A stretch of 38,714 nucleotides of DNA from Opitutales bacterium (GTDB lineage: Bacteria > Verrucomicrobiota > Verrucomicrobiia > Opitutales > Oceanipulchritudinaceae): assembly GCA_020831485.1 (NCBI GenBank), contig JAFIGG010000137.1, positions 1 through 38,714 of the forward strand, written 5' to 3'. This document shows, in pieces, positions 1 to 7,661 of the stretch (its first letter is position 1; each line of letters starts with the position of its first letter). The notes below the pieces were generated by a model, which was given only the letters and a program-made list of their open reading frames with translations, did not search any database and was not told the origin of the DNA. Both the position numbers and the translations under genes were made by a program.

Positions 1-211
1 GGCATTACAGAGGACCGGCTTCACTGGTGGTGAGGTGAATAAATCAACAGGCCCTTTAGCCTGAACCCGTCCCCAAGCAGAACTCCCGGCAGCCAAAGCA
101 CGGCATTCGGCCTAAAGCTCGGCCTCCAATATTCCAAAATTCCAACGATCCATCAGGATGCCCTTGAAAACACCCTCGCCAACACCCCCACTTCCCCCCC
201 AAGCTTCCACC

Positions 212-865
212 ATGGATCCATCCGCCTATGTGGACAGTGACGACAACCGCGGCGACATCGTTTTCCCCTGGATTCGCCAGCGCCTTGTCGAACTCAAACC
301 AGAATGCGTCCTGGACTATGGCTGCGGAGATGCGCGCTTCGCCCTGGCGATCGCGTATGGACTGCAGACCGAAGTCTGGGCCTATGACCGTGATCCGGGC
401 ATGCGGGAACAAGCCCGGCGCCAGACAACTTCAGCCGAGATAAAGCTGCTGGATAAGATCCCTGAAATCCCTGCAGGTCGATTCGACGCAGCCTTCATGC
501 TGGGCGTCTGGATGTGCTGGCAAAGCGAAGCCGAGTGCCTGGAAAACCTGACCGTGCTCGCCCAAGCCTTAAAAGCGGGTGGGCACTTGATCGCCTCCGT
601 CACCCATCCATGCTTCCGCGACCGCCCCTTCGCAACCTACCGCACCGATTTCGATATGGCACACTACCTGGAAAACGGAAAACCCTTCCACGTGCAAGTG
701 GGGCGCAAAGGCCAAGTGGAAATAACCGACACCCACTGGAACCTCGAAGCCATGCTGCAACAAGCCAGCGCGGCCGGATTTCGCCTAGTCACGCTCAAAG
801 AGCACGCCGACGAAGCCGGCCGCCCCTACCCGCCGTGGCTGTCGGTTGTGTTGGAGAGGATGTGA
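212..865 (+). CDS. Class I SAM-dependent methyltransferase
   Basis: The protein (217 aa from this start) has the glycine-rich SAM-binding motif I, VLDYGCGD, at residues 33-40, an acidic residue after the next strand (VWAYDRD), and a later GGHLIASVTHPCF stretch. This is the layout of a class I Rossmann-fold methyltransferase of the Methyltransf_11/25 kind. The substrate cannot be read from the sequence. An in-frame ATG at 158 would add 18 residues of proline-rich, low-complexity sequence. I prefer 212 because the extension does not look like folded protein, although AGG lies just before the 158 start. The gene stands alone. The fold is fairly sure, the function open. Confidence 0.8.
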   Translation: MDPSAYVDSDDNRGDIVFPWIRQRLVELKPECVLDYGCGDARFALAIAYGLQTEVWAYDRDPGMREQARRQTTSAEIKLLDKIPEIPAGRFDAAFMLGVWMCWQSEAECLENLTVLAQALKAGGHLIASVTHPCFRDRPFATYRTDFDMAHYLENGKPFHVQVGRKGQVEITDTHWNLEAMLQQASAAGFRLVTLKEHADEAGRPYPPWLSVVLERM

Positions 866-899
866 ACTACTTTGGCGTTTGTGAATTCAGCTATTGCCC

Positions 900-1223
900 T
901 CAATCCATGGATCGTAGAAGGGCCTCCCATTCCGACCCTTTGGGCAGCAGACAGCTGCGCACGGTCCATTGGTTGAGAGCGTAGACTCCCCAGCCGACCG
1001 CAGCCAGAATAGATACTCCGATCAGGAGAACCAAAACCCGAGCTTCAGAGCTCCGCAAACCACACCAGACCCGCAACAAGATCTCCTGAATCAAGTCCTG
1101 CTCATCCTCAACGCGACCCGCGAAAGAGCGCGCCGTTTTCACCACGATCCCAAAGTGCCGATCCAAGACCTCTTCAAAAAGTTGTTCTCTCGTTTTCAAA
1201 ATATACCCAGTTAGAGAAAACAT
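900..1223 (-). pseudogene. ECF sigma factor N-terminus fused to a transmembrane segment (remnant)
   Basis: Residues about 13-56 of this 107-aa frame look like sigma-70 region 2 of an ECF sigma factor (EEVLDRHFGIVVKTARSFAG, then EDEQDLIQEILLRVW). The frame then passes directly into a hydrophobic helix (VLVLLIGVSILAAVGWGVYA) and a short polar tail. No region 4 (the -35-binding helix-turn-helix) is present. The simplest reading is that an internal deletion fused the start of a sigma-factor gene to the end of a neighbouring membrane-protein gene. Such a product could not work as a normal sigma factor. Whether it is expressed is unknown. Confidence 0.55.
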
Positions 1224-1430
1224 AGCCGAATTCCTTGCAGGAAAATTGAAAAAACCGCTACTGGAACGGTCAGACAGCTTTATCTCATTTCACCACCGAC
1301 AAACATTCAACCATTTAACCATTTAACCTATTTACGAAAACGTTATTTTCATTTACAGAACAGAGGAATTCATCCACAACCAAAAACTATCCTCACTGGA
1401 ACGAGCCCTCCACTCGGACTTCACATAAAT
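1224..1430 (+). promoter_or_regulatory. AT-rich intergenic region upstream of the toxin-antitoxin-chaperone genes
   Basis: No gene is visible. The stretch contains TTTAACC repeats (about 1309-1330) and an imperfect palindrome GAAAACGTTATTTTC at 1336-1350. Toxin-antitoxin operons are usually self-repressed by the antitoxin through a palindrome in front of the first gene, so this is a candidate operator. That role is inference only. Confidence 0.25.
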
Positions 1431-1863
1431 GTGAACATCATCATTGACACAACCCTTAGCTCCATCCATGTTGGCCAATGTCGGCGAGTAGTCACCCTCG
1501 GCCTCAATGGGAAAGATCGTGCACATGAATTCCTCACTAAACTCAATAAGGACGATCATCGCAAGTGGGTTCAGCTCATCACCCGTATTGCGACGATTGC
1601 AGACTATCCGAGCTACGAAAATCAGCAAACATTCCGCTACCTTGAGGAGGGGATTTTTGAATTCAAACGCCCTGGACTGCGCCTTTACGCCTTCTATTGA
1701 CTTGGAAGGTGAACACCAGCTGATCCTCTGCACCAATGGCGGCATCAAAAACAACAAAAAAGAGCAGAATCGGGATATAACCCGCGCAAAATCCATCAAG
1801 GCGAAATATTTCGCTGCCAAGGCCGATCCGGCAACTCGTTTCACTTTGGAGACTCAAACATGA
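1431..1863 (+). pseudogene. HigB/Gp49-like RelE-superfamily toxin, frameshifted
   Basis: The frame from GTG 1431 encodes VVTLGLNGKDRAHEFLTKL ... FRYLEEGIFEFKRPGLRLYAFY and stops at TGA 1698-1700. The next frame continues the same protein: DLEGEHQLILCTNGGIKNN ... DITRAKSIKAKYFAAK. Together they make the usual HigB/Gp49 order (basic helices, strand with FEFKRPGLRLYAF, then the ILCTNGGIKNNK loop, then a C-terminal ERAK-like helix). One extra T near 1698-1699 explains the break. The restored gene ends at TGA 1861-1863, overlapping the antitoxin start by ATGA. Members of this family are mRNA interferases. Here the toxin should be inactive unless the frameshift is a sequencing error or is read through. 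Confidence 0.75.
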
Positions 1864-2303
1864 AAATCAACGTCGTCAAAAAAAAGAACCCACTCGCTAA
1901 AGCGTTTGCGGACACCCTGAATTCGATCGAAGGCCAGATCGATTACCGCAAATCAAGCATTGTCGAAGAATTGCTGCAGTTTATGAAACTCCACAACATC
2001 AAGCGTTCTGAGCTCGCCGAACGCATGGGCGTCGTTCCCGGCCGTGTCACCAAGCTCCTGAACGGAACAGAAAACCTTACCATTGAGACCCTTGTCCGCG
2101 CCGGTCGTGCGGTCGGTGCTGACCTCGTACAAACCTTTGTTCCGCAGGGACAGAAGGGGCATTGGGTAGGGCTCAGACGCCCAGAAAATGCTGAAAGTAA
2201 TTACACCAAGGTTTACTTCAGCCGCAAAACGATCAGACACGCCCCAATGCCTCGTCTGGAAACAACCCAACCCGCCGAACGCGATGCCGAATACGCCGCT
2301 TAA
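1860..2303 (+). CDS. higA: HigA-like XRE antitoxin with C-terminal extension
   Basis: The 147-aa protein has a helix-turn-helix (ELAERMGVVPGRVTKLLNG, about residues 52-70) after an N-terminal helical part and is followed by LTIETLVRAGRAVGADL, typical of XRE/HigA antitoxins. Beyond it is a polar extension of about 40 residues (RRPENAESNYTKVYFSRKTI...). In tripartite toxin-antitoxin-chaperone systems the antitoxin carries such a chaperone-addiction tail, recognised by a dedicated SecB-like chaperone, and the next gene here is SecB-like. It overlaps the toxin by 4 nt and the chaperone by 20 nt, so the three genes are translationally coupled. It probably neutralises the toxin and represses the operon. 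Confidence 0.8.
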   Translation: MKINVVKKKNPLAKAFADTLNSIEGQIDYRKSSIVEELLQFMKLHNIKRSELAERMGVVPGRVTKLLNGTENLTIETLVRAGRAVGADLVQTFVPQGQKGHWVGLRRPENAESNYTKVYFSRKTIRHAPMPRLETTQPAERDAEYAA

Positions 2304-2760
2304 GCCATCCCCTCTGCAGATTCTTTCCAGCGAATTTATCGAAATATCGATAAAGTCCTGCGAGGCGACCGAAGACCACGGCCCCGGATCCATTGATGTC
2401 GAACGCGACATACACCTGCACCACGGTGAAGATGGTGAGGCATGGGGGATCATGCTCGCAATCAAGCTGGAAGCCATTGAAGACCAGCCGCCCCCACCCT
2501 ACACTGGGCATGTCGTCATTCGCGGCGGTTTTCGAGTCCATGAAGACTATACCGGCGATCCTGAACGCTTAATCCGCATTACCGCCGCCTCCATGCTCTA
2601 CGGCGCCACCCGTGAGATGCTTGCCAGCCTCACCGCACGCTCTGTCAACGGCATGATGACTTTGCCTTCGGTTTCATTCTTCGAAGACCTTCCAACACAG
2701 AAGCCTGCCACAAAAAAAAGGTCTTCGAGCAAATCCTCTAAAAGCAAAGCTCTTGGTTAA
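2284..2760 (+). CDS. SecB-like chaperone of a toxin-antitoxin-chaperone system
   Basis: From the ATG at 2284 the product has 158 aa. The middle and end match the SecB pattern: alternating strands (SIDVERDIHLHHG, GIMLAIKLEA, YTGHVVIRGGFRV), then a helix ASMLYGATREMLASLTARS and the terminal LPSVSFFEDL, equivalent to the LYPYARE...LPPVNF region of SecB. The tail is basic (KKRSSSKSSKSK). The order toxin-antitoxin-SecB matches the HigB1-HigA1-Rv1957 arrangement known from Mycobacterium. Its expected job is to fold and protect the antitoxin. The family call rests on pattern recognition, not on an alignment search. Confidence 0.7.
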   Translation: MPNTPLKPSPLQILSSEFIEISIKSCEATEDHGPGSIDVERDIHLHHGEDGEAWGIMLAIKLEAIEDQPPPPYTGHVVIRGGFRVHEDYTGDPERLIRITAASMLYGATREMLASLTARSVNGMMTLPSVSFFEDLPTQKPATKKRSSSKSSKSKALG

Positions 2761-2771
2761 ACCAAAGGAGC

Positions 2772-2792
2772 GGCGGCCTCGGCGAGGCCGCC
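2772..2792. repeat. Perfect palindrome between convergent genes
   Basis: GGCGGCCTC (2772-2780), loop GGC, then GAGGCCGCC (2784-2792) form a perfect 9-bp stem. It lies in the 42-bp gap between the ends of the SecB-like gene and the convergent GTPase gene. It has no U-tract, so it may be a dispersed palindromic element that also limits read-through. Confidence 0.6.
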
Positions 2793-2802
2793 CTACCGAA
2801 AA

Positions 2803-5007
2803 TTAATGGATTTCCGTCTCCAATTCGACTTCATCATCGACCCAAACTTTAGCCCCGTATTTTTCGGTCAGGGGTGCGATCGTTTCGGTAAATTCTTCAC
2901 CGTCTCTGGAAAGCTGGTTCAACAGTTCCTGAATCCGGGTGTTTTCCTCGATCCGCTTCTGAAGTTCATCCTTACGCAGAGTATAGCTGGACTTGCCCGC
3001 CTCGATACGCTTGCGCAGTTCGGCGATGACCGCCTCGGTGTAAACCGACAGCACTGAATCGGTGGCATCGACTGCTACACCTGGCAGTGTGGATTCCAGA
3101 TGTTCCATGAGCCGCTCGCGCAGGCGCTCTTTGTTGGCATCACCCAGACGGCGCTGCTTGACCGCGGCTGGCAACGGTTTATCCAAAGTCTCTTCGGCAC
3201 CTAGGACACTGCGGCGCACCGCGCTCTGGCGGCGGAACAGCACCCAGTCCCAAAAGCCTTTTTTGACCTTGAACCAATCGCTCGAAAAATCGAGCTGGCA
3301 GGACGGCACTTCGAGCTGCGTCTCATTGTAGGCGGCGCGACCGGCTTCTATAGCGGGAAACACCACTTCATCCTCGCGATCGAGCAAGGGGTGCAAGCCC
3401 GGATCCAGCTCCAGGCCCCCGAGATAGTTCGATACCATTGCCGAGCTGCGCTCTTTGCACTCTGCCTGGATCCGTTGTGCACAATCCGCAAAGACCTTTT
3501 CAAACTCCGTCCGCAGGGTCGCAGCGGTCTCGTCCGACTCAAACCAGCTGTCGAGGTATTTCAGCAACTTGCCTTCAATCTCGCTTCTAAGGTCCTTCGA
3601 AAAGGCTTCAATCGCCGCGCGGCGATTTTTCAGCGACACCTCAAACGCGCTGTTCCAGTCGACTTCCGAAAAGCTGTCGATGGCATTTAATTTGCGCGTG
3701 ATCTCCTCGGCCTCTTCCTCCAGCGACTGCTGCCACTTAATAAATTCGCTGACCGATTCATCACTGCAGAGCGAGCAGATCTCACCGGCCAGGGTCTTAC
3801 CTTGGTGCAGGCTGTCGCCCATGAACTCGTGCAAGTAATCGTTGCTGTTCAGGTAATCAGTGAGGTCGCGCATCAGAACAGGGAAAGCCTCGGTGGAAGG
3901 ATCCGCCTCGACGTCTTCCCCGGTTTCCTCTTCCGAGACGCTGTCTTCGGGCTCCGTGGCATCAGTTGCCTCGTCAGATTCCTCCGCTGCTTCGTCGCTA
4001 TCGCCCGGCGCATCCGGCAGCACACCTTTCATCGACGCCGATGCCGCGCTCAACAAGTCGACCGGATAAATCCGCAGCCGACCCTCTTCCGCCGCCTTGC
4101 GCAAAGGCGCACGCATCACCAGGGATTCGAAGGCTTTGACGATTTCTTCCGGCGCACGGCTTTCGAGGCTGGGCGCGATCGAGCCGTCCGGTCCCAGATC
4201 GCGCTTGCTGCTGTCAATGTTGACGACCAGGAAAATACGACTGAACAACTGCAGCAGTTCGGTAAATTCATCAAAGACCTGCTCCAGGAACAGGTTGTCG
4301 GTTTTGACAACAAAGACGGCGGAGGCTGCGCTGTTGCGAAATTCGCGGGTCATCAAGTCATAACCAAACTTCATCCTCGTGTACAAGCCAGGAGTGTCCA
4401 CCAGCACCGCCAGTGAGTCCTCAAGGTTCGATGCCGGCACTTCGACATCCACCCGACGGATGGCTTCCGGGCAATGTACGCCCGGATCAAAATCCTCTCC
4501 CGCCTCTTCGATTTCGCGAATGCGTGCGGCCAATTTTTCAAAGTCGTCAGAAATCGAAGACTGAAGCGCCTCATTCGTGTCAAAGACCTGCTTCTCCCCA
4601 TTGTAGCGCGTGACCTGATAGTGGTTCTCATCGCCATGTTTCACATGAACGATGCACGGATAAGCCGGAAGCGAGGTCACTTCACTGACATAACTGGCAC
4701 TGATCGCATTCATCAAGGTCGACTTGCCGCTCTTCAGGGGACCAAAAATGATCACATATGCCTGCTGCTCCTCAACCTTCTTCACCAGGCTCTCAAGCCG
4801 ATGATGCACATCTTTCAATCCGGCTAAGGGCCGCTGCAGCACTTCGCTGCTACCCTTCCCCTGCACTTCATCCAGAGTGCCTTGTAGTCCATCCCTGACC
4901 GGAATCAGCGCGGTGGCGAATTCCTGACAGAAATCGGAAATTTCAGTTCTAATTGTAGGAGTGTGCTCAGTATCGGACGTCATAATCTTGCTTCGAGCAT
5001 ACCGCAT
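2803..5007 (-). CDS. Dynamin-like large GTPase
   Basis: The 734-aa protein has a G1/P-loop GPLKSGKST at residues 89-97, a G3 motif DTPGL at 204-208 and a G4-like VNIDSSK at about 262-267. A strongly acidic linker (D/E-rich) follows at about 330-370, then long helical, coiled-coil-like sequence to the C-terminus. This is the build of bacterial dynamin-family GTPases, which act at membranes, and some of which serve in phage defence. No clear transmembrane helix is visible. The G4 motif differs from the standard NKxD. An alternative start at residue 9 (4983) is possible; the ATG at 5007 has AGGGA upstream. The gene is single and convergent to the TAC cluster. The GTPase call is firm, the cellular role not. 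Confidence 0.8.
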   Translation of the reverse strand: MRYARSKIMTSDTEHTPTIRTEISDFCQEFATALIPVRDGLQGTLDEVQGKGSSEVLQRPLAGLKDVHHRLESLVKKVEEQQAYVIIFGPLKSGKSTLMNAISASYVSEVTSLPAYPCIVHVKHGDENHYQVTRYNGEKQVFDTNEALQSSISDDFEKLAARIREIEEAGEDFDPGVHCPEAIRRVDVEVPASNLEDSLAVLVDTPGLYTRMKFGYDLMTREFRNSAASAVFVVKTDNLFLEQVFDEFTELLQLFSRIFLVVNIDSSKRDLGPDGSIAPSLESRAPEEIVKAFESLVMRAPLRKAAEEGRLRIYPVDLLSAASASMKGVLPDAPGDSDEAAEESDEATDATEPEDSVSEEETGEDVEADPSTEAFPVLMRDLTDYLNSNDYLHEFMGDSLHQGKTLAGEICSLCSDESVSEFIKWQQSLEEEAEEITRKLNAIDSFSEVDWNSAFEVSLKNRRAAIEAFSKDLRSEIEGKLLKYLDSWFESDETAATLRTEFEKVFADCAQRIQAECKERSSAMVSNYLGGLELDPGLHPLLDREDEVVFPAIEAGRAAYNETQLEVPSCQLDFSSDWFKVKKGFWDWVLFRRQSAVRRSVLGAEETLDKPLPAAVKQRRLGDANKERLRERLMEHLESTLPGVAVDATDSVLSVYTEAVIAELRKRIEAGKSSYTLRKDELQKRIEENTRIQELLNQLSRDGEEFTETIAPLTEKYGAKVWVDDEVELETEIH

Positions 5008-5257
5008 TCCATATCCCTGTCAAAGGATCGTCTTGACCCCGATTGACCAAAATCAACCACAAGGCACTGACTGAGTGGTAGATGCCAATCAATTCCGGGC
5101 TGCAAAAAAACTGCCGTCAATCTCCTTTGCCGCATCACCGCGGAAAACTTTTACAAACGAAAACCCGTTTTACCTGAAGCCATAGCATTGACCTCCACAT
5201 TTACACCGCTATCATCCAATTTCGCTTCAAGAGCAGAAACCTCCAAAAATCAAAATT

Positions 5258-5545
5258 ATGAAACAGTATCTCAGCTTCGACCACATGATCACCCCTGCCA
5301 TTATCCAGATCCTTTTCTGGATAGGCATTGCCATATCGGTTATCGCTGGATTGGGCTCCATCATCGCCGGCCTCAGCGCAACCTACGGCGGCGGCAACAT
5401 GGTGCTCACCGGTCTCATCACCCTCATCATCGGCCCCATCGTCACCCGCGTCTACTGCGAACTGATCATCATTCTTTTCTCCATCAACGACAACCTCAAA
5501 GATATCCGTAAACAACTGTCGAAAGAGAGTCCGCCTGAGATTTGA
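5258..5545 (+). CDS. DUF4282 family membrane protein
   Basis: The 95-aa protein has an N-terminal FDHMITPAIIQILFWIG segment and two hydrophobic helices separated by a short glycine-rich loop (YGGGN), followed by a cytoplasmic tail with VYCELIIILFSINDNLKDI. This matches the DUF4282 pattern of small two-helix inner-membrane proteins of unknown function. About 250 bp upstream hold no other gene. The next frame, a truncated secreted-protein fragment, starts by overlapping its stop. Confidence 0.75.
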   Translation: MKQYLSFDHMITPAIIQILFWIGIAISVIAGLGSIIAGLSATYGGGNMVLTGLITLIIGPIVTRVYCELIIILFSINDNLKDIRKQLSKESPPEI

Positions 5546-5712
5546 AAATTGAGCCATCCAACCCCTCCTCTTCCTGTTCAGGCCTTCGACAATTCCTGCT
5601 GGCCCTCCTCAGCCTGTTTGTGTGCCTGACGCTGTCCGCGCGGGACGATTTTCAATCCTGGCAGGACTACAACCTCAGATGGCATGAAGGGGAGCAGTTC
5701 AACTGGACCTAG
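5542..5712 (+). pseudogene. N-terminal fragment of a secreted (DUF2490-like) protein
   Basis: A TTG-initiated frame of 56 codons overlaps the stop of the DUF4282 gene. It encodes a typical signal peptide (positively charged start, LRQFLLALLSLFVCLTLSA) followed by RDDFQSWQDYNLRWHEG and an early TAG at 5710-5712. Mature proteins of this kind begin similarly but run for about 200 residues, so this is likely only the 5' end of a gene. The DUF2490 assignment is from the short post-signal stretch and is tentative. Confidence 0.4.
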
Positions 5713-5795
5713 TCCCACATCGTCGCAACCGCTTTGTCCTGGACGTTGTGAGGTGGAGTTTTTGGTTTTTGATTCTTGGTTTTTCACGGTCTCTC

Positions 5796-6731
5796 CTACT
5801 TCTTCCCGCAGCACTTTTTATACTTCTTGCCACTTCCACAAGGGCAGCGATCGTTGCGACCAATCTTGGGCTCCGGGCGCAATGCCTCGAGAAAGGGATC
5901 ATTGGACGGAGGCACCCAGCCACTCGAAGTGTCCTTTTCGAAAAGAGTATAGTCCTCGAGGAAACCTTCATCGTCATCGTCCTCCAAAAAATCTTCTGCA
6001 GCCTGATTGAAGCAGATCCACTTCGACATCTCCGCCACCGTATCATCGATCAGCTCGTAACCCGGCACCTTTTCCAGCGTACCTGAATCCTTGGCGAGAC
6101 GCTTTTCCACCCTTTTCAGAGGCTCAAAGCTGGGATCCGCAAGACCTTCTTCATACGCGCTGCGCACGGCCTGCAAGTGTTCAGAGAAACCCAGATCAGC
6201 TGTCATCACTACCAGATTGCTCCAGATGAACGTCTCCTCTCTTTCCAATTTCTCACTGTATAGTGCGCCCAGGTAAGCCGAAAGGTTATCCCGGTCCAGC
6301 ATACCCTGCCGCATCAGAACCCCCAAGGCTAAAAGCCCGGCGCCGCGAATGAACTCGTCCAGGTTCGCATCCTCAACAATGGACTGAAGCGGTTTCGGAT
6401 CCCCTCCCGAGACCGACGCCAGCAGTCCATGCAGGCTCTCGGTAACCACATCGTCCAAATACTCAATGGCGAGCGGATGCCGGGCAATCCTCACTATCGG
6501 CTCATACGCCTGGGTTTCACGAAACTGCGCACACAGGTGCATCGCAAAGTCCGGCAACACATAATCTATCTCTTCGACGGCATCTTCCATGTGATCCGCC
6601 GTCCACTCCAGAACAGCAAGCAAATGAGACCGACTTTCATCCCAGCGCGCCATCACTTCACGCACCGCCGCTTCCGGAAATGGCCGACAGACCCATTCCA
6701 AAGGCTTCATGAATTCAGGAACAGCAATCAT
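5796..6731 (-). CDS. DUF1186 domain protein with C-terminal SEC-C zinc motif
   Basis: From ATG 6731 (GGAG just upstream) the product has 311 aa. It is a helical, HEAT-like protein ([48 protein letters not shown]) typical of DUF1186. The very end, [20 protein letters not shown], is a SEC-C zinc-binding motif as at the SecA C-terminus. An acidic run ([12 protein letters not shown]) precedes it. In-frame codons upstream of 6731 would add 22 residues but look non-coding. The function of this architecture is not established; SEC-C tails often mediate binding to ribosomes or SecB-like partners. Confidence 0.8.
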   Translation of the reverse strand: MIAVPEFMKPLEWVCRPFPEAAVREVMARWDESRSHLLAVLEWTADHMEDAVEEIDYVLPDFAMHLCAQFRETQAYEPIVRIARHPLAIEYLDDVVTESLHGLLASVSGGDPKPLQSIVEDANLDEFIRGAGLLALGVLMRQGMLDRDNLSAYLGALYSEKLEREETFIWSNLVVMTADLGFSEHLQAVRSAYEEGLADPSFEPLKRVEKRLAKDSGTLEKVPGYELIDDTVAEMSKWICFNQAAEDFLEDDDDEGFLEDYTLFEKDTSSGWVPPSNDPFLEALRPEPKIGRNDRCPCGSGKKYKKCCGKK

Positions 6732-7084
6732 GGCTCCATGAAATGCATCGCCGCACCCCGATTGGCAAGCATAGGAAACTGAAAGCCCAACTCCCAACGG
6801 ATTATCCCTTCATCATTGGTTATTGGACATTCGCTTATTGGATATTCCCCCAGACAACGCCAGCGACCCGCCTCAAGCCCCGCGAATATCCAACGCCCAA
6901 CGCTCAACTCCCAACTCCCAACGGACGGTCTCTTCACCGGACAACCACGAACCAAAAAACCAAGAACCAAGAACCAAAAACCGCGAAAGCGCACCCGCTC
7001 CCAAACAGGCGCCCCACCCGTATTTTTACAGATTTATTAACTTTCACCTTTCCAAACCCCATCGGCTCAAGCACCCTCACGGGT
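6732..7084. other. Gene-free low-complexity stretch
   Basis: No credible gene is seen in these 353 bases. They hold short direct repeats: CCCAACTCCCAACGG twice (about 6787 and 6913), GTTATTGGACATTCGC followed by TTATTGGATATTCCC (6819-6850), and an ACCAAGAACC microsatellite-like run (about 6950-6982). The same GGTTTTTGATTCTTGG type of run occurs on the opposite strand near 5764. The last about 65 bases (7018-7084) are duplicated at about 9727-9793 and probably form the promoter of the following regulator gene. Confidence 0.5.
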
Positions 7085-7105
7085 ATGCCACGAGAGGGTC
7101 CATCA

Positions 7106-7636
7106 ATGCTTCGCCGCCTGATCACTATCAGTGATCAGCTCAAAGCGAACCGTAGCTGTTCCTGTGCCTCTCTGGCAGAACGCCTGGAAGTTCATTCCCG
7201 CACCATTCGCCGCGACATCGACTTTCTCCGCGATGAATGTGGAGCCCCTATCGCGTGGGAGCCCTCCACCAAGACCTGGTTCCTGGACGGCCACTGGGAG
7301 GGATTTGGGAGCTTGCGCCTCGACAGCGCCGAGAGCCTGGCTCTGATCCTGGCCGAGCAGAGCTTTCGTCGCGTCCGCCACACCCCCATCGCCACTGCCC
7401 TCCATGCCATTTTGGAAAAGATTGCCCAATCCGCCGGCGAAAACCTGCGCCATTCCTGGGAGAGCCTTGCCCGAACCGTGCACCCCACCGGTCAAACCAC
7501 TGCCGAACTCCGCGAACACGTCACCGTCCTCGCCCCCAAAGACCTGATCACCGCCTTCGCCACCATCGCCGAAGACTTTTCCAAAAAATACCCGAAAACC
7601 AAAGGTGGCGGACATTCTCTGTCCGGGGTTAGGTGA
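7106..7636 (+). CDS. WYL-type transcriptional regulator lacking the WYL domain
   Basis: The 176-aa product begins MLRRLITISDQLKANRSCSC and carries a winged helix-turn-helix (SLAERLEVHSRTIRRDIDFL, about residues 22-41) of the HTH_11/DeoR type. It is followed by the linker found in YafY-like regulators (LDSAESLALILAEQSFRR ... ALHAILEKIAQ ... WESLARTVHP). Full-length relatives run to about 300 aa with WYL and WCX domains. Here the frame leaves that homology after about residue 135 and ends in sequence that recurs as a repeat at 8899-9006. The start is set by GAGAGGG seven bases before ATG 7106; ATG 7085 is an alternative. WYL regulators commonly control CRISPR and other defence genes. DNA binding may survive, ligand sensing should not. 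Confidence 0.65.
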   Translation: MLRRLITISDQLKANRSCSCASLAERLEVHSRTIRRDIDFLRDECGAPIAWEPSTKTWFLDGHWEGFGSLRLDSAESLALILAEQSFRRVRHTPIATALHAILEKIAQSAGENLRHSWESLARTVHPTGQTTAELREHVTVLAPKDLITAFATIAEDFSKKYPKTKGGGHSLSGVR

Positions 7637-7642
7637 TAGAGT
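7601..7642 (+). promoter_or_regulatory. Promoter-operator copy 1 (before the DUF1016 gene)
   Basis: The palindrome CGGACA-N5-TGTCCG (7609-7625) is followed 9 bp later by TGA-TAGAGT, an extended -10 hexamer at 7637-7642. The box AAGGTGGCGGACATT...GTCCGGGGT recurs at 8974 and 9871. The palindrome would cover the -35 region, which suits repression. The nearby truncated wHTH-WYL gene is the obvious candidate regulator (inference). Confidence 0.6.
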
Positions 7643-7661
7643 GAGATGACTTGAAAAAGCC

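Noticed and set aside
2-64. Possible C-terminal end of a gene entering from the left edge
   Set aside because: More than one frame reaches a stop within 65 bases and none has a recognisable motif.
2803-5007. The dynamin-like GTPase as part of the CRISPR locus
   Set aside because: It is on the opposite strand, over 4 kb from the cas operon, with unrelated genes between. Any shared defence role is not visible in the sequence.
6743-7105. N-terminal extension of the WYL-type regulator frame
   Set aside because: The 120 extra codons translate low-complexity repeats, and a strong GAGAGGG ribosome-binding site marks ATG 7106.
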